Position numbers and translations under genes: made by a program | Notes under the pieces: generated by a model | What the model saw: the letters and a program-made list of their open reading frames with translations, nothing else | What the model was told of the DNA's origin: nothing | The model's database searches: none | Shown here: in pieces, positions 1 to 7,889 of the stretch | Numbering within the stretch: the first letter of the stretch is position 1 | How the letters are laid out: each line of letters opens with the position of its first letter | Assembly: GCA_965198185.1 (NCBI GenBank) | Contig: CBDAOU010000002.1 | Coordinates: 1,798,001-1,862,000 of the forward strand | Source of the DNA: JAJECS01 sp965198185 | GTDB taxonomy: Bacteria; Chloroflexota; UBA11872 | Direction: 5' to 3' | DNA length: 64,000 nt

Positions 1-339
1 AAGGACCGCAACAATCCATCACGACCGTTACGCTACCACCTGCTCGACGAAGTGATTGCGTTCATGCTGGCCTATCCGAATCTCCATTGTGATTTGGGAG
101 CGTATCAACACGTGATCGGTGAAGACGAGCCGTATCCATACAAGAGCGCCCTGACGATCATTGAGTTGCTCGTCGAAGGCATTGGGGCCGATCGCATTCA
201 CTGGGGCACGGACTGGCCCTACCTGGGCGTCCAGCCCTACGAGAACCTAATCCGTCCTATCCAAGAGGCGCCATTCCTCAACCAGGGTCAGGCGGACAAT
301 ATCCTGGGACTGAACGCGCAACGTTTTATCGGAGGCTAA
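1..339 (+). CDS. Amidohydrolase family protein, C-terminal part
   Basis: The reading frame is open from the first base of the window and stops at 337-339, so only the last 112 residues are present. The visible part matches the end of amidohydrolase-2 (metal-dependent TIM-barrel hydrolase) proteins: a segment with HWGTDWP, where the Asp would be the last metal or catalytic ligand, and an ending of the form NILGLNAQRFIGG, the usual final helix of that family. The N-terminal metal-binding HxH motif lies outside the window. The substrate cannot be told; family members include decarboxylases, lactonases and hydrolases of aromatic acids. It converges on the M19 dipeptidase gene with a 34-base gap. 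Confidence 0.75.
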   Translation, partial: KDRNNPSRPLRYHLLDEVIAFMLAYPNLHCDLGAYQHVIGEDEPYPYKSALTIIELLVEGIGADRIHWGTDWPYLGVQPYENLIRPIQEAPFLNQGQADNILGLNAQRFIGG

Positions 340-373
340 ACCTCGTCCAGCTTTGGACGCATAGCCAACCAAG

Positions 374-1408
374 TCAAGGCAACGCCGCCTCAATGACCCT
401 GAGCATATTGCCGCCCAGGATCTTGAGGATCTCGTCCTCTGTATAGCCACGCTTGAGCAACGCAACCGTCAAATCCGGCAGTTTGCCGGAGTCCTCAAGG
501 TCTTTGGTCCAGGTGAAGTTCGATTCAGATATCCGCTGATTGAAGCTCACATTGCGGGTTTTCTGGGTGCCGTCCAGGAGATAGTCAGGTCCGAGACCAA
601 CACTTTCAATACCCCCCACGTCGATCAGATAGTCGATGTGAGTCAGCACGTCGTCGACCGTGGCTTGGCGTCCCTCGCTCAGGAGCACTTGCGAGCAGAA
701 ATGGATGGCCGCCACGCCGCCATTGTCGGCCAGATCCCTGATCTGATCGTCCCACAGCAGCTGGGTGCTCCTGGGGTTGAGCTCGCGCGCACCGGTATGA
801 GAATTGATGACGGGTTTGTCGGTCATTGCCAGCACATCGGCAATCGTGGCGGCCGATGAGTGCGACACGTCAAGGAGCATGCCCAGGGCGTTCACCTCGG
901 CCACCACTTCGCGGCCGAAATCCGTCAGGCCGGGCTCATCGGTGTCCGACTGCGCCGTCCCCACCTGGTTGCGAGTCGCCCAGTGCAGCTGCAAGTGCCG
1001 CATGCCCAGGCGGTAGAAGATTCGCAGCGCCGCCAGGCTCCCCTCGAGCAATTTTGCGCCTTCCGCTCCCAGGATGAGACCCAGGCGGCCGGTTCGCTTG
1101 GCCTCGGCGATGTCGGCAGCGTGGCGCACCACAAAGACCTCATCGGGCATGGTTTCGACGGTGGCGAAGATCTCGTCGTAGGCCTCCATGCCGTCGCGCA
1201 TGTAGCCCTCGGTGCTATAGAGCGAGCGCTCGAATTCAGCCCGGTTGTTTGCGAAGGCGCGCCCGGACACCGTCGCCTGCACCACCTTGGCCGTCACGCC
1301 ACCCGCAAGATCCCGCCGGAAATCCTCCGCCCGCACCATGTGATCGTGGGCCAGCAGAACCAGCGCACGCTGGTGCAACGCATAGCCGGTCAATGTATCT
1401 GAATGCAA
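374..1408 (-). CDS. Membrane dipeptidase (peptidase family M19)
   Basis: A 344-residue zinc dipeptidase of the renal dipeptidase/M19 family, which hydrolyses dipeptides. Family landmarks are in order: an N-terminal metal segment (LLAHDHMV), GAEG with the bridging Glu, LLDVSHSS and INSHTGAREL with the two later His ligands, and a C-terminal ILGGNMLRV that closes the barrel. The first motif reads HDH rather than the usual HxD. No ATG precedes the HDH motif. I chose TTG at 1408, which follows AGGA at a suitable distance; the frame stays open further upstream only as the antisense of the aminotransferase gene. It diverges from that gene, and a peptide importer follows, which fits dipeptide catabolism. 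Family confident, start moderate. Confidence 0.85.
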   Translation of the reverse strand: MHSDTLTGYALHQRALVLLAHDHMVRAEDFRRDLAGGVTAKVVQATVSGRAFANNRAEFERSLYSTEGYMRDGMEAYDEIFATVETMPDEVFVVRHAADIAEAKRTGRLGLILGAEGAKLLEGSLAALRIFYRLGMRHLQLHWATRNQVGTAQSDTDEPGLTDFGREVVAEVNALGMLLDVSHSSAATIADVLAMTDKPVINSHTGARELNPRSTQLLWDDQIRDLADNGGVAAIHFCSQVLLSEGRQATVDDVLTHIDYLIDVGGIESVGLGPDYLLDGTQKTRNVSFNQRISESNFTWTKDLEDSGKLPDLTVALLKRGYTEDEILKILGGNMLRVIEAALP

Positions 1409-1537
1409 TGTTCCTAGTCCTAACGTATCTGCTCCTCCCGGCGTCCCAACGATACCGCCAAAGCCACCGCGCCCCCCCCCGCCCCGAGTCGAGCCGGCGG
1501 GCCGCCGCGTGGTAGCCTCACCACCACCCGACTTCCG
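1409..1537. other. Divergent intergenic region with a C9 run
   Basis: This 129-base gap separates the divergent dipeptidase and aminotransferase genes and must hold both promoters. A run of nine C at 1472-1480 is the longest homopolymer noticed in the window. No convincing -10/-35 pair was found. Confidence 0.4.
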
Positions 1538-2764
1538 GTGCAGGCGGCGCCGTTGAAGATTGCGCATCACATTGGGGCCATGCCCCCGGTAGGGTCGCGG
1601 CTGCTCGCCACCCAAGTAAAGGCGGCACGCCGTCGGGGAGTCGATGTCCTGCCGCTGATGCCCTACGCCGAGCGTGCCCCGTCCCCCGAAGCGGTCGAGG
1701 CGGTGGTGCACGAGATACGCCGCAATCGTGAGGCGCCGTCGCGCGGCCTGCCCGAGCTCTGCGCGGCGGTGGCGGAGCGCATCGGCGGCGAAATCGGACA
1801 CCCGGTTGACCCTGAAACCGAGGTGCTCATCACCAACGGCTCCATGCAGGCCCTCAACTTGGTGTTTCGCGCGATCCTCGACCCGGGCGACGAGGTGATC
1901 ATCCCGGCGCCCTGCTACTTCTTCGGCGGCTGTGTCGAGTTGGCGGGCGGCCAGCCGGTCTACGTGCATATGGATGAGGCCGCCGGCTATGCCTGGGACG
2001 TCGAGCGGCTCGCCGCCGCCGTCACCCCGCGCACGGTGGCCATCGTCATCAACACTCCGGTGAACCCCACCGGCGTGGTGCTCGGCGAAGACACGCTGCG
2101 CGCCGTTGCCGACCTGGCCGAGCGCCACGACCTGCTGATCGTGTCGGACGAGTCGTACGACACCATGGTCTACGACGGACACCGCCACGTGAGCTGCGCC
2201 GGCGTCGCGAACGCCGCCTCGCGCACCGCCATCATTCGCAGCTTTACCAAGAGCTTCGCCATGCCCGCCTGGCGAGTGGGCTATATTGTCGGCCCCCGAG
2301 GCGTCATCGACGCCTGTACGAAGGCGCTCGAATGGGAACAGCTCCATGGCAACCACGTCGCCCAAGCCGGAGCTGCGGCCGCGATGCGCCACCCGAGCTA
2401 CCCCGGGAACAGCATGGCCCAAGAATTCCAGCAGCTGCGCGACGTGATCCACCCCTTCGTGGCATCCGACCATCCGCTGCACGCCGTGAAGCCGGGCGGA
2501 GGCCCATTCGTGTTCATCAACGTCTCGGAGATATTCGACTCCTCCGCGCAAGCATCGGCCGCCCTGCTGGAGGCCGGCATATCGACGACGGCAGGGCACT
2601 TTTGCCGGTCCGATCAGCACGTGCGCATGGCGTTTGGCGCGTCTCCGGATGTCTTGCGCGAAGCCGGGCGGCGCATTGCCGAAGTCGTGGCCGCCAACAC
2701 CAGAATTGAACCAGTTCAAGCCGGGCAGTCAGCGAATAGGAGGGCCGTACTCAGCACGACGTAG
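1538..2764 (+). CDS. PLP-dependent aminotransferase, class I/II
   Basis: A 408-residue fold-type I aminotransferase of the aspartate aminotransferase superfamily. It has the N-terminal block TNGSMQALNLVF, the cofactor-contacting NTPVNPTG, VSDESYD with the PLP-ring Asp, and SFTKSFAMPAWRVGY with Lys238 as the expected Schiff-base lysine; a late HVRMAFG supplies the carboxylate-binding Arg. Length is normal for the family. The start is GTG at 1538; ATG at 1580 is also possible because the family's conserved core begins later. The amino donor is not predictable. It diverges from the M19 dipeptidase and lies 78 bases upstream of the peptide-binding protein gene, so processing of amino acids released from imported peptides is a reasonable inference. 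Confidence 0.88.
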   Translation: MQAAPLKIAHHIGAMPPVGSRLLATQVKAARRRGVDVLPLMPYAERAPSPEAVEAVVHEIRRNREAPSRGLPELCAAVAERIGGEIGHPVDPETEVLITNGSMQALNLVFRAILDPGDEVIIPAPCYFFGGCVELAGGQPVYVHMDEAAGYAWDVERLAAAVTPRTVAIVINTPVNPTGVVLGEDTLRAVADLAERHDLLIVSDESYDTMVYDGHRHVSCAGVANAASRTAIIRSFTKSFAMPAWRVGYIVGPRGVIDACTKALEWEQLHGNHVAQAGAAAAMRHPSYPGNSMAQEFQQLRDVIHPFVASDHPLHAVKPGGGPFVFINVSEIFDSSAQASAALLEAGISTTAGHFCRSDQHVRMAFGASPDVLREAGRRIAEVVAANTRIEPVQAGQSANRRAVLSTT

Positions 2765-2795
2765 TTGAGGGAAACATTTAGTCACGATCAATCTG

Positions 2796-2810
2796 CTAGG
2801 ACGTACCTAG
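2796..2810. promoter_or_regulatory. Small inverted repeat upstream of the binding-protein gene
   Basis: CTAGG and CCTAG are separated by ACGTA, giving a 15-base dyad 33 bases before the GTG start of the peptide-binding protein. It could be an operator or chance. No regulator gene is adjacent. Confidence 0.25.
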
Positions 2811-2842
2811 AAACGGGTTGGTTTGAGACGGGGAGGTAGTTT

Positions 2843-4774
2843 GTGACACGGAAACAAGTGTTATCGAAGGCTCTTAGCCGCCGGATGATTCTCCGGAGCG
2901 GAGCCGCGGCCGTTGCCGGCGGCGTGGGCGCTGCCGCGCTCGCCGCATGTGGCGAGGCCGAGGTTGTCGAAAAGACGGTGACCGTAACCGTCACCGAGGT
3001 CAAGGAAGTCATCAAGGAAGTCCCGGTCGAGACGGTCATCACCAAGGAAGTCATCAAGGAAGTTCCGGTCGAGACGGTCATCACCAAGGAAGTCATCAAA
3101 GAAGTACCGGTAGTCGAAGTCAAGGAAGTCGAGGTCGAGAGGGTCGTCACGCAGGAGAAGGTTGTCGAGGTCGAGAAGGTCGTCACGCAGGAGAAGATTG
3201 TCGAAGTCGAGGTCATGGCCATGAATCCCAAGGCCGAAAGCCTCGTCATCGCGCTTCCGGTGACGCAACGGGTCGACGACCTCGATGGGTCGCAGGTCTA
3301 CGAGTTCCAGACCAAGATCCACTCCTTCTGCACCTCCGAGAGCCTGCTGCTGTACGACTATCAGACGCAGACGCTGAAGCCGCGGCTGGCCGAGAGCTAC
3401 GAAGTGGCATCGGACGCGTCGTCGGTAACCTTCACGTTGCGCGAAGGGGTGACCTGGCACAACGGTGATCCGTTCACGCCGGAAGACGTGGTGTTCAACT
3501 TTGACCGGATCTTCAGAGACGACGATCCGTATCACGCCGAGGGGACGTTCTACTACAACAGCTTCGCCCAACCGTTCTACGGCAGCACCGACGTGGTTGA
3601 CGCCCGTACGGTGCGCGTGAACCTGACCCAGCCCGACGCGCTGGCGGCAGAGAAGTTCGGCGCGCTCGACAGCTCATACATGGCCCATCCGCCCAGCGTG
3701 ATGGAACATGGCAACCGCGAGTACTCCACCGACGCTGACAAGTACGTCGGTACGGGGCCGTACATCCCGGTGGAGCTGCGACCGGCCGAGCTGGTGCGCA
3801 TGGTGCGCAACGAGAACTGGTGGGGCCCCAAGCCCGACTTCGACGAGTTGATCTTCCGTCTCTTCCCAGGTGGAAGTGCTGGAGCCGACGCGCGCGTGAA
3901 CGCGCTGCTGTCGGGCGAGGTCGACGTTGCCCTCTACACGCCGGCTACCCGTCGCAACGATCTGTTCCGCACGCCGGGCATCGGCGCCAAGTGGTTCCCC
4001 AACTTCGTGCTGGGGTACTACTACATCAACCACACCTTCCCGCTGTTCCAAGACAGCCGGGTGCGGCGGGCCGTGGCGCGATCGTTCGACCGCGTTACCT
4101 ACTACGAGGCCACCGCCGGCCCAACCGTGCTTCCGTGGGGCAAATTCTGGTTCCCCGGCTCGCCATATCTGAACGAAGCCGCCGAGGTGGATTACGATCC
4201 GGCTCAGGTGGCGTCGTTGATGCAGGACGCCGGCTTTGCCATGGGCGGCGACGGCGTGTGGGCCCAGTCCGACGGCACGCGGGCCGAATTCAAGATCCAG
4301 TACCGGGGCGACCCGGGCTCGCCGCCTGACCGGGAGACATTCTGGATTCAGGGGTTGGCTGATCTTGGGTTCTCCGTGGAGCTCGAGGCATGGGATCCCG
4401 CGATCGGCGCCGACTTCGAGAACGGCCCCTATGCCCAGCAGAATCTGCACGTGGGCGGTTGGGGCGTCGGCGTCTTCCTCGGCGATCCGGCCTTTGCCTA
4501 TCAGCGTTGGACTGCAGGCGATGACTTTGCCCGCAGCTACATGGACAACGCTGAGATGAACCAGCTCTACAAGGACATCCTGGTCGAGGCCGATGCCGCC
4601 AATCGGACGGCAAAGGTGCACCGAATGCAGGAAATCGCCGCCGAGGAGGTGGCCTGGATTCCGACCACCGTGTCCACGCTGGGTGCAGCCTGGCGGGAGG
4701 AGAAAGTCACCAACGTGACCTCCGGCGCGACCCAGTACAGCTACCCGTGGCTGTACAAAGTGGCGCCTGTTTAA
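2843..4774 (+). CDS. Peptide ABC transporter substrate-binding lipoprotein (SBP_bac_5)
   Basis: A 643-residue extracytoplasmic binding protein of the oligopeptide/nickel family (OppA/DppA type). The N-terminus carries twin arginines at 13-14 (SRRMILRSG), a hydrophobic stretch and a lipobox LAAC ending at Cys36, so Tat export and lipid anchoring are expected. Residues about 40-130 are a Val/Glu/Lys/Thr linker built from tandem repeats, as in many Chloroflexota binding proteins. The SBP_bac_5 domain follows, with TFTLREGVTWHNGDPFTPEDV and GTGPY landmarks. GTG at 2843 is preceded by GGGGAGG at good spacing. It is the first gene of an importer operon with permeases and ATPases downstream. The transported ligand could be peptides or another small solute. 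Confidence 0.92.
   Translation: MTRKQVLSKALSRRMILRSGAAAVAGGVGAAALAACGEAEVVEKTVTVTVTEVKEVIKEVPVETVITKEVIKEVPVETVITKEVIKEVPVVEVKEVEVERVVTQEKVVEVEKVVTQEKIVEVEVMAMNPKAESLVIALPVTQRVDDLDGSQVYEFQTKIHSFCTSESLLLYDYQTQTLKPRLAESYEVASDASSVTFTLREGVTWHNGDPFTPEDVVFNFDRIFRDDDPYHAEGTFYYNSFAQPFYGSTDVVDARTVRVNLTQPDALAAEKFGALDSSYMAHPPSVMEHGNREYSTDADKYVGTGPYIPVELRPAELVRMVRNENWWGPKPDFDELIFRLFPGGSAGADARVNALLSGEVDVALYTPATRRNDLFRTPGIGAKWFPNFVLGYYYINHTFPLFQDSRVRRAVARSFDRVTYYEATAGPTVLPWGKFWFPGSPYLNEAAEVDYDPAQVASLMQDAGFAMGGDGVWAQSDGTRAEFKIQYRGDPGSPPDRETFWIQGLADLGFSVELEAWDPAIGADFENGPYAQQNLHVGGWGVGVFLGDPAFAYQRWTAGDDFARSYMDNAEMNQLYKDILVEADAANRTAKVHRMQEIAAEEVAWIPTTVSTLGAAWREEKVTNVTSGATQYSYPWLYKVAPV
3002..3215 (+). repeat. 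In-gene tandem repeats encoding the binding-protein linker
   Basis: A 42-base unit encoding KEVIKEVPVETVIT occurs at 3002-3043 and 3044-3085, with a partial third copy from 3086. A second array follows with a 36-base unit encoding VERVVTQEKVVE and VEKVVTQEKIVE, roughly 3131-3210. Each codon-level repeat stays in frame, so unit number changes only the linker length. The alternating charge predicts an extended or coiled spacer between the lipid anchor and the binding domain. Confidence 0.85.
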
Positions 4775-4787
4775 GGGTTGTCTCGTT

Positions 4788-4839
4788 GGCGGGGATTCGC
4801 GCTCAGCGTCCTAACGGACCAGCGGCGCGAATCCCCGCC
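4788..4839 (+). promoter_or_regulatory. Strong stem-loop between binding-protein and permease genes
   Basis: A perfect 15-bp stem: GGCGGGGATTCGCGC at 4788-4802 pairs with GCGCGAATCCCCGCC at 4825-4839 across a 22-base loop. It starts 14 bases after the binding-protein stop codon and ends 32 bases before the first permease. No T-run follows, so it looks less like a full terminator than like an attenuator or mRNA 3'-end stabiliser that would let the binding protein be made in excess over the membrane subunits. Confidence 0.6.
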
Positions 4840-4871
4840 TCCCCGTTTCGCCACGGACCGACCTGCCCACC

Positions 4872-5843
4872 ATGAGCCGATACATCGCCCGCCGTCTTCT
4901 GACCATCATTCCTCTGCTTATCGCAGTTAGCATTATCGTGTTCTTTCTCGGCAAGGCCTTGCCGGGGGACCCCGTCGAAATCTTCCTCCGGCAAGCCGAT
5001 ATATCCAATCCAAAAATCGTAGCCGCGATGAAGGACAAGTATGGCCTCAACGATCCGTTGCCCACGCAGTATTGGACCTGGCTGTCGCTTATGTTTCGCG
5101 GCGACATGGGCGACTCGATCCGCAAGGGTGAACCCGTTGCCGAGTTGCTATTCCGTGGCATGCGCAACACGTTCAGCATCGCCACCGCCGCGGTCATTCT
5201 TGTAGTCGTCGTCGGTTGGACGATGGGCGTGCTCGCCGCCGTCGTTCACAACCGGGCATGGCCCCAGGTCATCACCCGCTTCCTGGCCCAATTTCCCGTC
5301 TTGATGCTCAGCATCCCCGGCTTCTCCATCGCCGTGTACATGGTGCTGATCTTCGGCGTCACGCTCGGCTGGCTGCCCACCAGCGGCATCTCCAACCCCC
5401 GGGCCGGAGCAGACGATGTTCCCGACCTGCTTATACATCTCATCCTCCCCACCATTGCGCTGGCGCTAGCGTCAGTCGGCGCAAACTGGCGGTTGGCGCG
5501 AAATACCATGATCGAGATCCTGCGCGAAGACTATATTCGTATGGCCCATGCCAAAGGCCTCTCGCTCTGGCGGGTCTACTTCCTGCATGGCCTCCGCACC
5601 ACTATCATCCCTCTCTTGACCAGTGCAGGGCTTTTATTCGGATCCTTGCTGACTGGATCATTCATTCTCGAGTACATCTTCGCTTGGCCCGGCATTGGTT
5701 TACTTCTGGTTGAATCCACCGTGAATCGTGACGTTCCCGTCGTCATGGGTGGAACCATCATTCTCGCAACGATGTATATTTTCATTAACTTAGCTGTCGA
5801 TATTCTCTATGCCATGGTTGATCCGCGTATCCGTTATGTATAA
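4872..5843 (+). CDS. Peptide ABC transporter permease, DppB/OppB type
   Basis: A 323-residue inner-membrane subunit of an oligopeptide-type importer. The first TM helix follows MSRYIARRLLTIIPLLIAV, the characteristic OppB start. About six TM segments are visible. The EAA loop that contacts the ATPase reads YIRMAHAKGLSLWRVYFLHGLR near residues 218-240, and the C-terminus ends in the common form DPRIRYV. It overlaps the second permease by 8 bases. Length and topology match the family. Base composition is somewhat lower in GC than the binding-protein gene. Confidence 0.93.
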   Translation: MSRYIARRLLTIIPLLIAVSIIVFFLGKALPGDPVEIFLRQADISNPKIVAAMKDKYGLNDPLPTQYWTWLSLMFRGDMGDSIRKGEPVAELLFRGMRNTFSIATAAVILVVVVGWTMGVLAAVVHNRAWPQVITRFLAQFPVLMLSIPGFSIAVYMVLIFGVTLGWLPTSGISNPRAGADDVPDLLIHLILPTIALALASVGANWRLARNTMIEILREDYIRMAHAKGLSLWRVYFLHGLRTTIIPLLTSAGLLFGSLLTGSFILEYIFAWPGIGLLLVESTVNRDVPVVMGGTIILATMYIFINLAVDILYAMVDPRIRYV

Positions 5844-6837
5844 TAGCAGCTCCTTACCACAGATAATCAAGCCTGCTTTATCTCACTTGTGGCGTACCAT
5901 CCGCTTTCTCCGCCAACATCCCGCCCTAACAGTCTCGCTCATCCCACTAGTTGTCGTTATTATCACCGCCTTGTTCGCACAGTGGCTGCCCATCCCGGAC
6001 CCGAACTCGGGAGATATCAGAGTCTCGCGATATCTACCGCCATTGTCCGAAGTCTACGTCGTGGGGGAAAATATCCTCGGCCGCGAGGTGCTGTCCCCCC
6101 TGCCCGTCCACGACCCGGACCGCACTGACCTCGTCAAACGCTATGTTCCGCCACGGCCTAAGAGATATGTTCTCGGGGGTGATAGCCTCGGCCGTGACAT
6201 CATGTCGCGGCTGATTTGGGGCAGCCGCATCTCACTGCTGATTGGCATTGCGGCCAATGTGGCCGTCACGGTAATTTCGGTGTTCTTTGGCTTGCTTGCC
6301 GGCTATCTTGGCGGCCGCGTGGACGGCGTGATCATGCGCCTGGTCGATGTTGGACTGGCATTCCCTGGCCTTCTCCTGGCACTCGTGATTCTTACAGTGC
6401 TCGGCCCGTCGGTCGTAAACTTGGCCATTGCTGTTGTCGTGTCTTCCGTGCCGTTGAACATTCGTTTCTTCCGTGGTCAGGTTCTAACCGTACGGACTGC
6501 CAAATACGTCGAGGCTGCGCGCCTTCTCGGCTACAGTAATCTGCGGATTATGTTTCGTGAAGTTCTGCCTAATGTGATGCCCCTCATAGTGACGGTCACT
6601 GCCTTACATGCAACGAGCTTTTTCATATTCACCGCCGGATTCAGCCTGCTTGGCATGGGGCTCAAGCCGCCCGACCCGGACTGGGGAACAATGATGTCAG
6701 ACGGTCTGCGCGCGCTCTATGAGGCGCCGGCGGTGATCCTGGGGCCGACAATTCTGATCTCTGTGCTGGCGATATGCTTCAACGTACTCGGCGATGAGAC
6801 ACAGAAGATTCTCAGCCCGCGTGAAAGCCAGTTATAA
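5836..6837 (+). CDS. Peptide ABC transporter permease, DppC/OppC type
   Basis: A 333-residue partner permease. I chose ATG at 5836, which overlaps the DppB stop; an ATG at 5809 would add nine residues lying wholly inside the DppB gene. TM1 is near residues 28-48 (LTVSLIPLVVVIITALFAQW), the core TM bundle begins at RLIWGSRISLLIG, and the EAA loop reads YVEAARLLGYSNLRIMF. Between TM1 and the core the protein has two successive copies of the usual single periplasmic linker segment, residues 52-89 and 90-126. The rest is typical. Stop at 6835-6837 is followed after one base by the ATPase start. Confidence 0.92.
   Translation: MYNSSSLPQIIKPALSHLWRTIRFLRQHPALTVSLIPLVVVIITALFAQWLPIPDPNSGDIRVSRYLPPLSEVYVVGENILGREVLSPLPVHDPDRTDLVKRYVPPRPKRYVLGGDSLGRDIMSRLIWGSRISLLIGIAANVAVTVISVFFGLLAGYLGGRVDGVIMRLVDVGLAFPGLLLALVILTVLGPSVVNLAIAVVVSSVPLNIRFFRGQVLTVRTAKYVEAARLLGYSNLRIMFREVLPNVMPLIVTVTALHATSFFIFTAGFSLLGMGLKPPDPDWGTMMSDGLRALYEAPAVILGPTILISVLAICFNVLGDETQKILSPRESQL
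5989..6213 (+). repeat. Tandem duplication inside the DppC-type permease gene
   Basis: Codons 52-89 (5989-6102) and 90-126 (6103-6213) encode two head-to-tail versions of one segment. Both start PxxDP, then share RYxPP, YVxGxxxLGR and SxL at matching positions. The family normally has one such segment leading into the TM core. DNA identity is low, so the duplication is old and apparently tolerated or selected. Confidence 0.8.
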
Positions 6838-6838
6838 A

Positions 6839-7816
6839 ATGAGTATGGCTTCTTCAACCACACCAGTGCTCGCCGTACAAGATCTGCACACCCACTTCTT
6901 CACCAAGACCGCGACGGTGCGCGCCGTCAATGGCGTGAGCTTCAGCATCTATCCTGGAGAAATCGTAGGTCTCGTCGGAGAATCCGGCTGCGGCAAGTCG
7001 GTTACCGCCATGTCCATTCTGGGTCTTGTCGATACTCCGGGGAGAGTGGTCAAGGGCAATATCATCTTTGATGGCCGTGACATGCGGAATATGTCCGGTC
7101 GTGAGCTCCGTCGGATCCGTGGTCGCGAAATCGCCATGATCTTCCAGAACCCTATTGGCGCCTTGAATCCAGTGTTCAGCGTTGGCCGTCAGCTCATCGA
7201 GGCGATCCGTACCCACCAGCAAGTAAGCCGCCGCGATGCGTATCGACAAGCCGTTGGTCTGTTCGAGCGCGTAGGGATTCCGGATCCCGAGCAGCGGATG
7301 CCGCAATACCCGCATCAGTTCAGCGGAGGCATGGCCCAGCGTGTTGTCATCGCCATGGCGCTGGCGAACCGACCAAAGCTCCTCATCGCCGACGAGCCGA
7401 CCACGGCCTTGGATGTCACCATCCAGGCGCAGATCATCGATCTGCTTGACGAGTTGAATCGAGAGTTCGGCATGGCCGTCTTGCACATCACGCACAACAT
7501 GGCGCTGGTGGCCGAAAGCTGCACGCGGACCGTCGTGATGTATGGCGGAAAGATCGCCGAGAGCGGCCAGACGCCCGTGGTCTTCGATGATCCAATGCAT
7601 CCCTACACGCAAGCGCTGCTGCGCTCGGTCCCGGACCTCGATCGTCCTGAGCAAACCATCGATCCGCTCGAAGGCTTCCCCCCGGATATCACCCGGGAGT
7701 GGCCCGGCTGCGAGTTCGAGCCGCGTTGCAGCCAACGCTTCGAGCGCTGTCCGGTGGAGAATCCACTGCTGCGCGAGGTAGCGGACGGACATGCCGTCCG
7801 CTGCCACCTGTATTGA
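6839..7816 (+). CDS. Peptide ABC transporter ATPase, DppD/OppD type
   Basis: A 325-residue ATP-binding subunit. Walker A GESGCGKS, a signature FSGGMAQRV (Phe replacing the usual Leu), Walker B LLIADEPTTALDV and an H-loop ITHNMALVAE are all present. The C-terminal extension with several Cys residues (CEFEPRCSQRFERCP) is the oligopeptide-transporter C-terminal domain. I chose ATG at 6839, one base after the DppC stop; a longer frame from 6794 would run inside the permease gene. It pairs with the second ATPase to form the heterodimeric motor typical of dipeptide and oligopeptide importers. Confidence 0.93.
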   Translation: MSMASSTTPVLAVQDLHTHFFTKTATVRAVNGVSFSIYPGEIVGLVGESGCGKSVTAMSILGLVDTPGRVVKGNIIFDGRDMRNMSGRELRRIRGREIAMIFQNPIGALNPVFSVGRQLIEAIRTHQQVSRRDAYRQAVGLFERVGIPDPEQRMPQYPHQFSGGMAQRVVIAMALANRPKLLIADEPTTALDVTIQAQIIDLLDELNREFGMAVLHITHNMALVAESCTRTVVMYGGKIAESGQTPVVFDDPMHPYTQALLRSVPDLDRPEQTIDPLEGFPPDITREWPGCEFEPRCSQRFERCPVENPLLREVADGHAVRCHLY

Positions 7817-7889
7817 TCCACCCCATGAGCACGCACGTCACCCTGGCCATCGGGCCCGCTTCATGGAGAGCAGCGCGAGGACATACGGC

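Noticed and set aside
1472..1480. Phase-variable C-tract
   Set aside because: Nine C in a GC-rich intergenic region may be chance, and there is no evidence of length variation or of a controlled surface gene.
1409..2719. Long minus-strand open frame continuing upstream of the M19 dipeptidase
   Set aside because: It is antisense to the well-supported aminotransferase gene and shows no family features. It was trimmed to the TTG at 1408.
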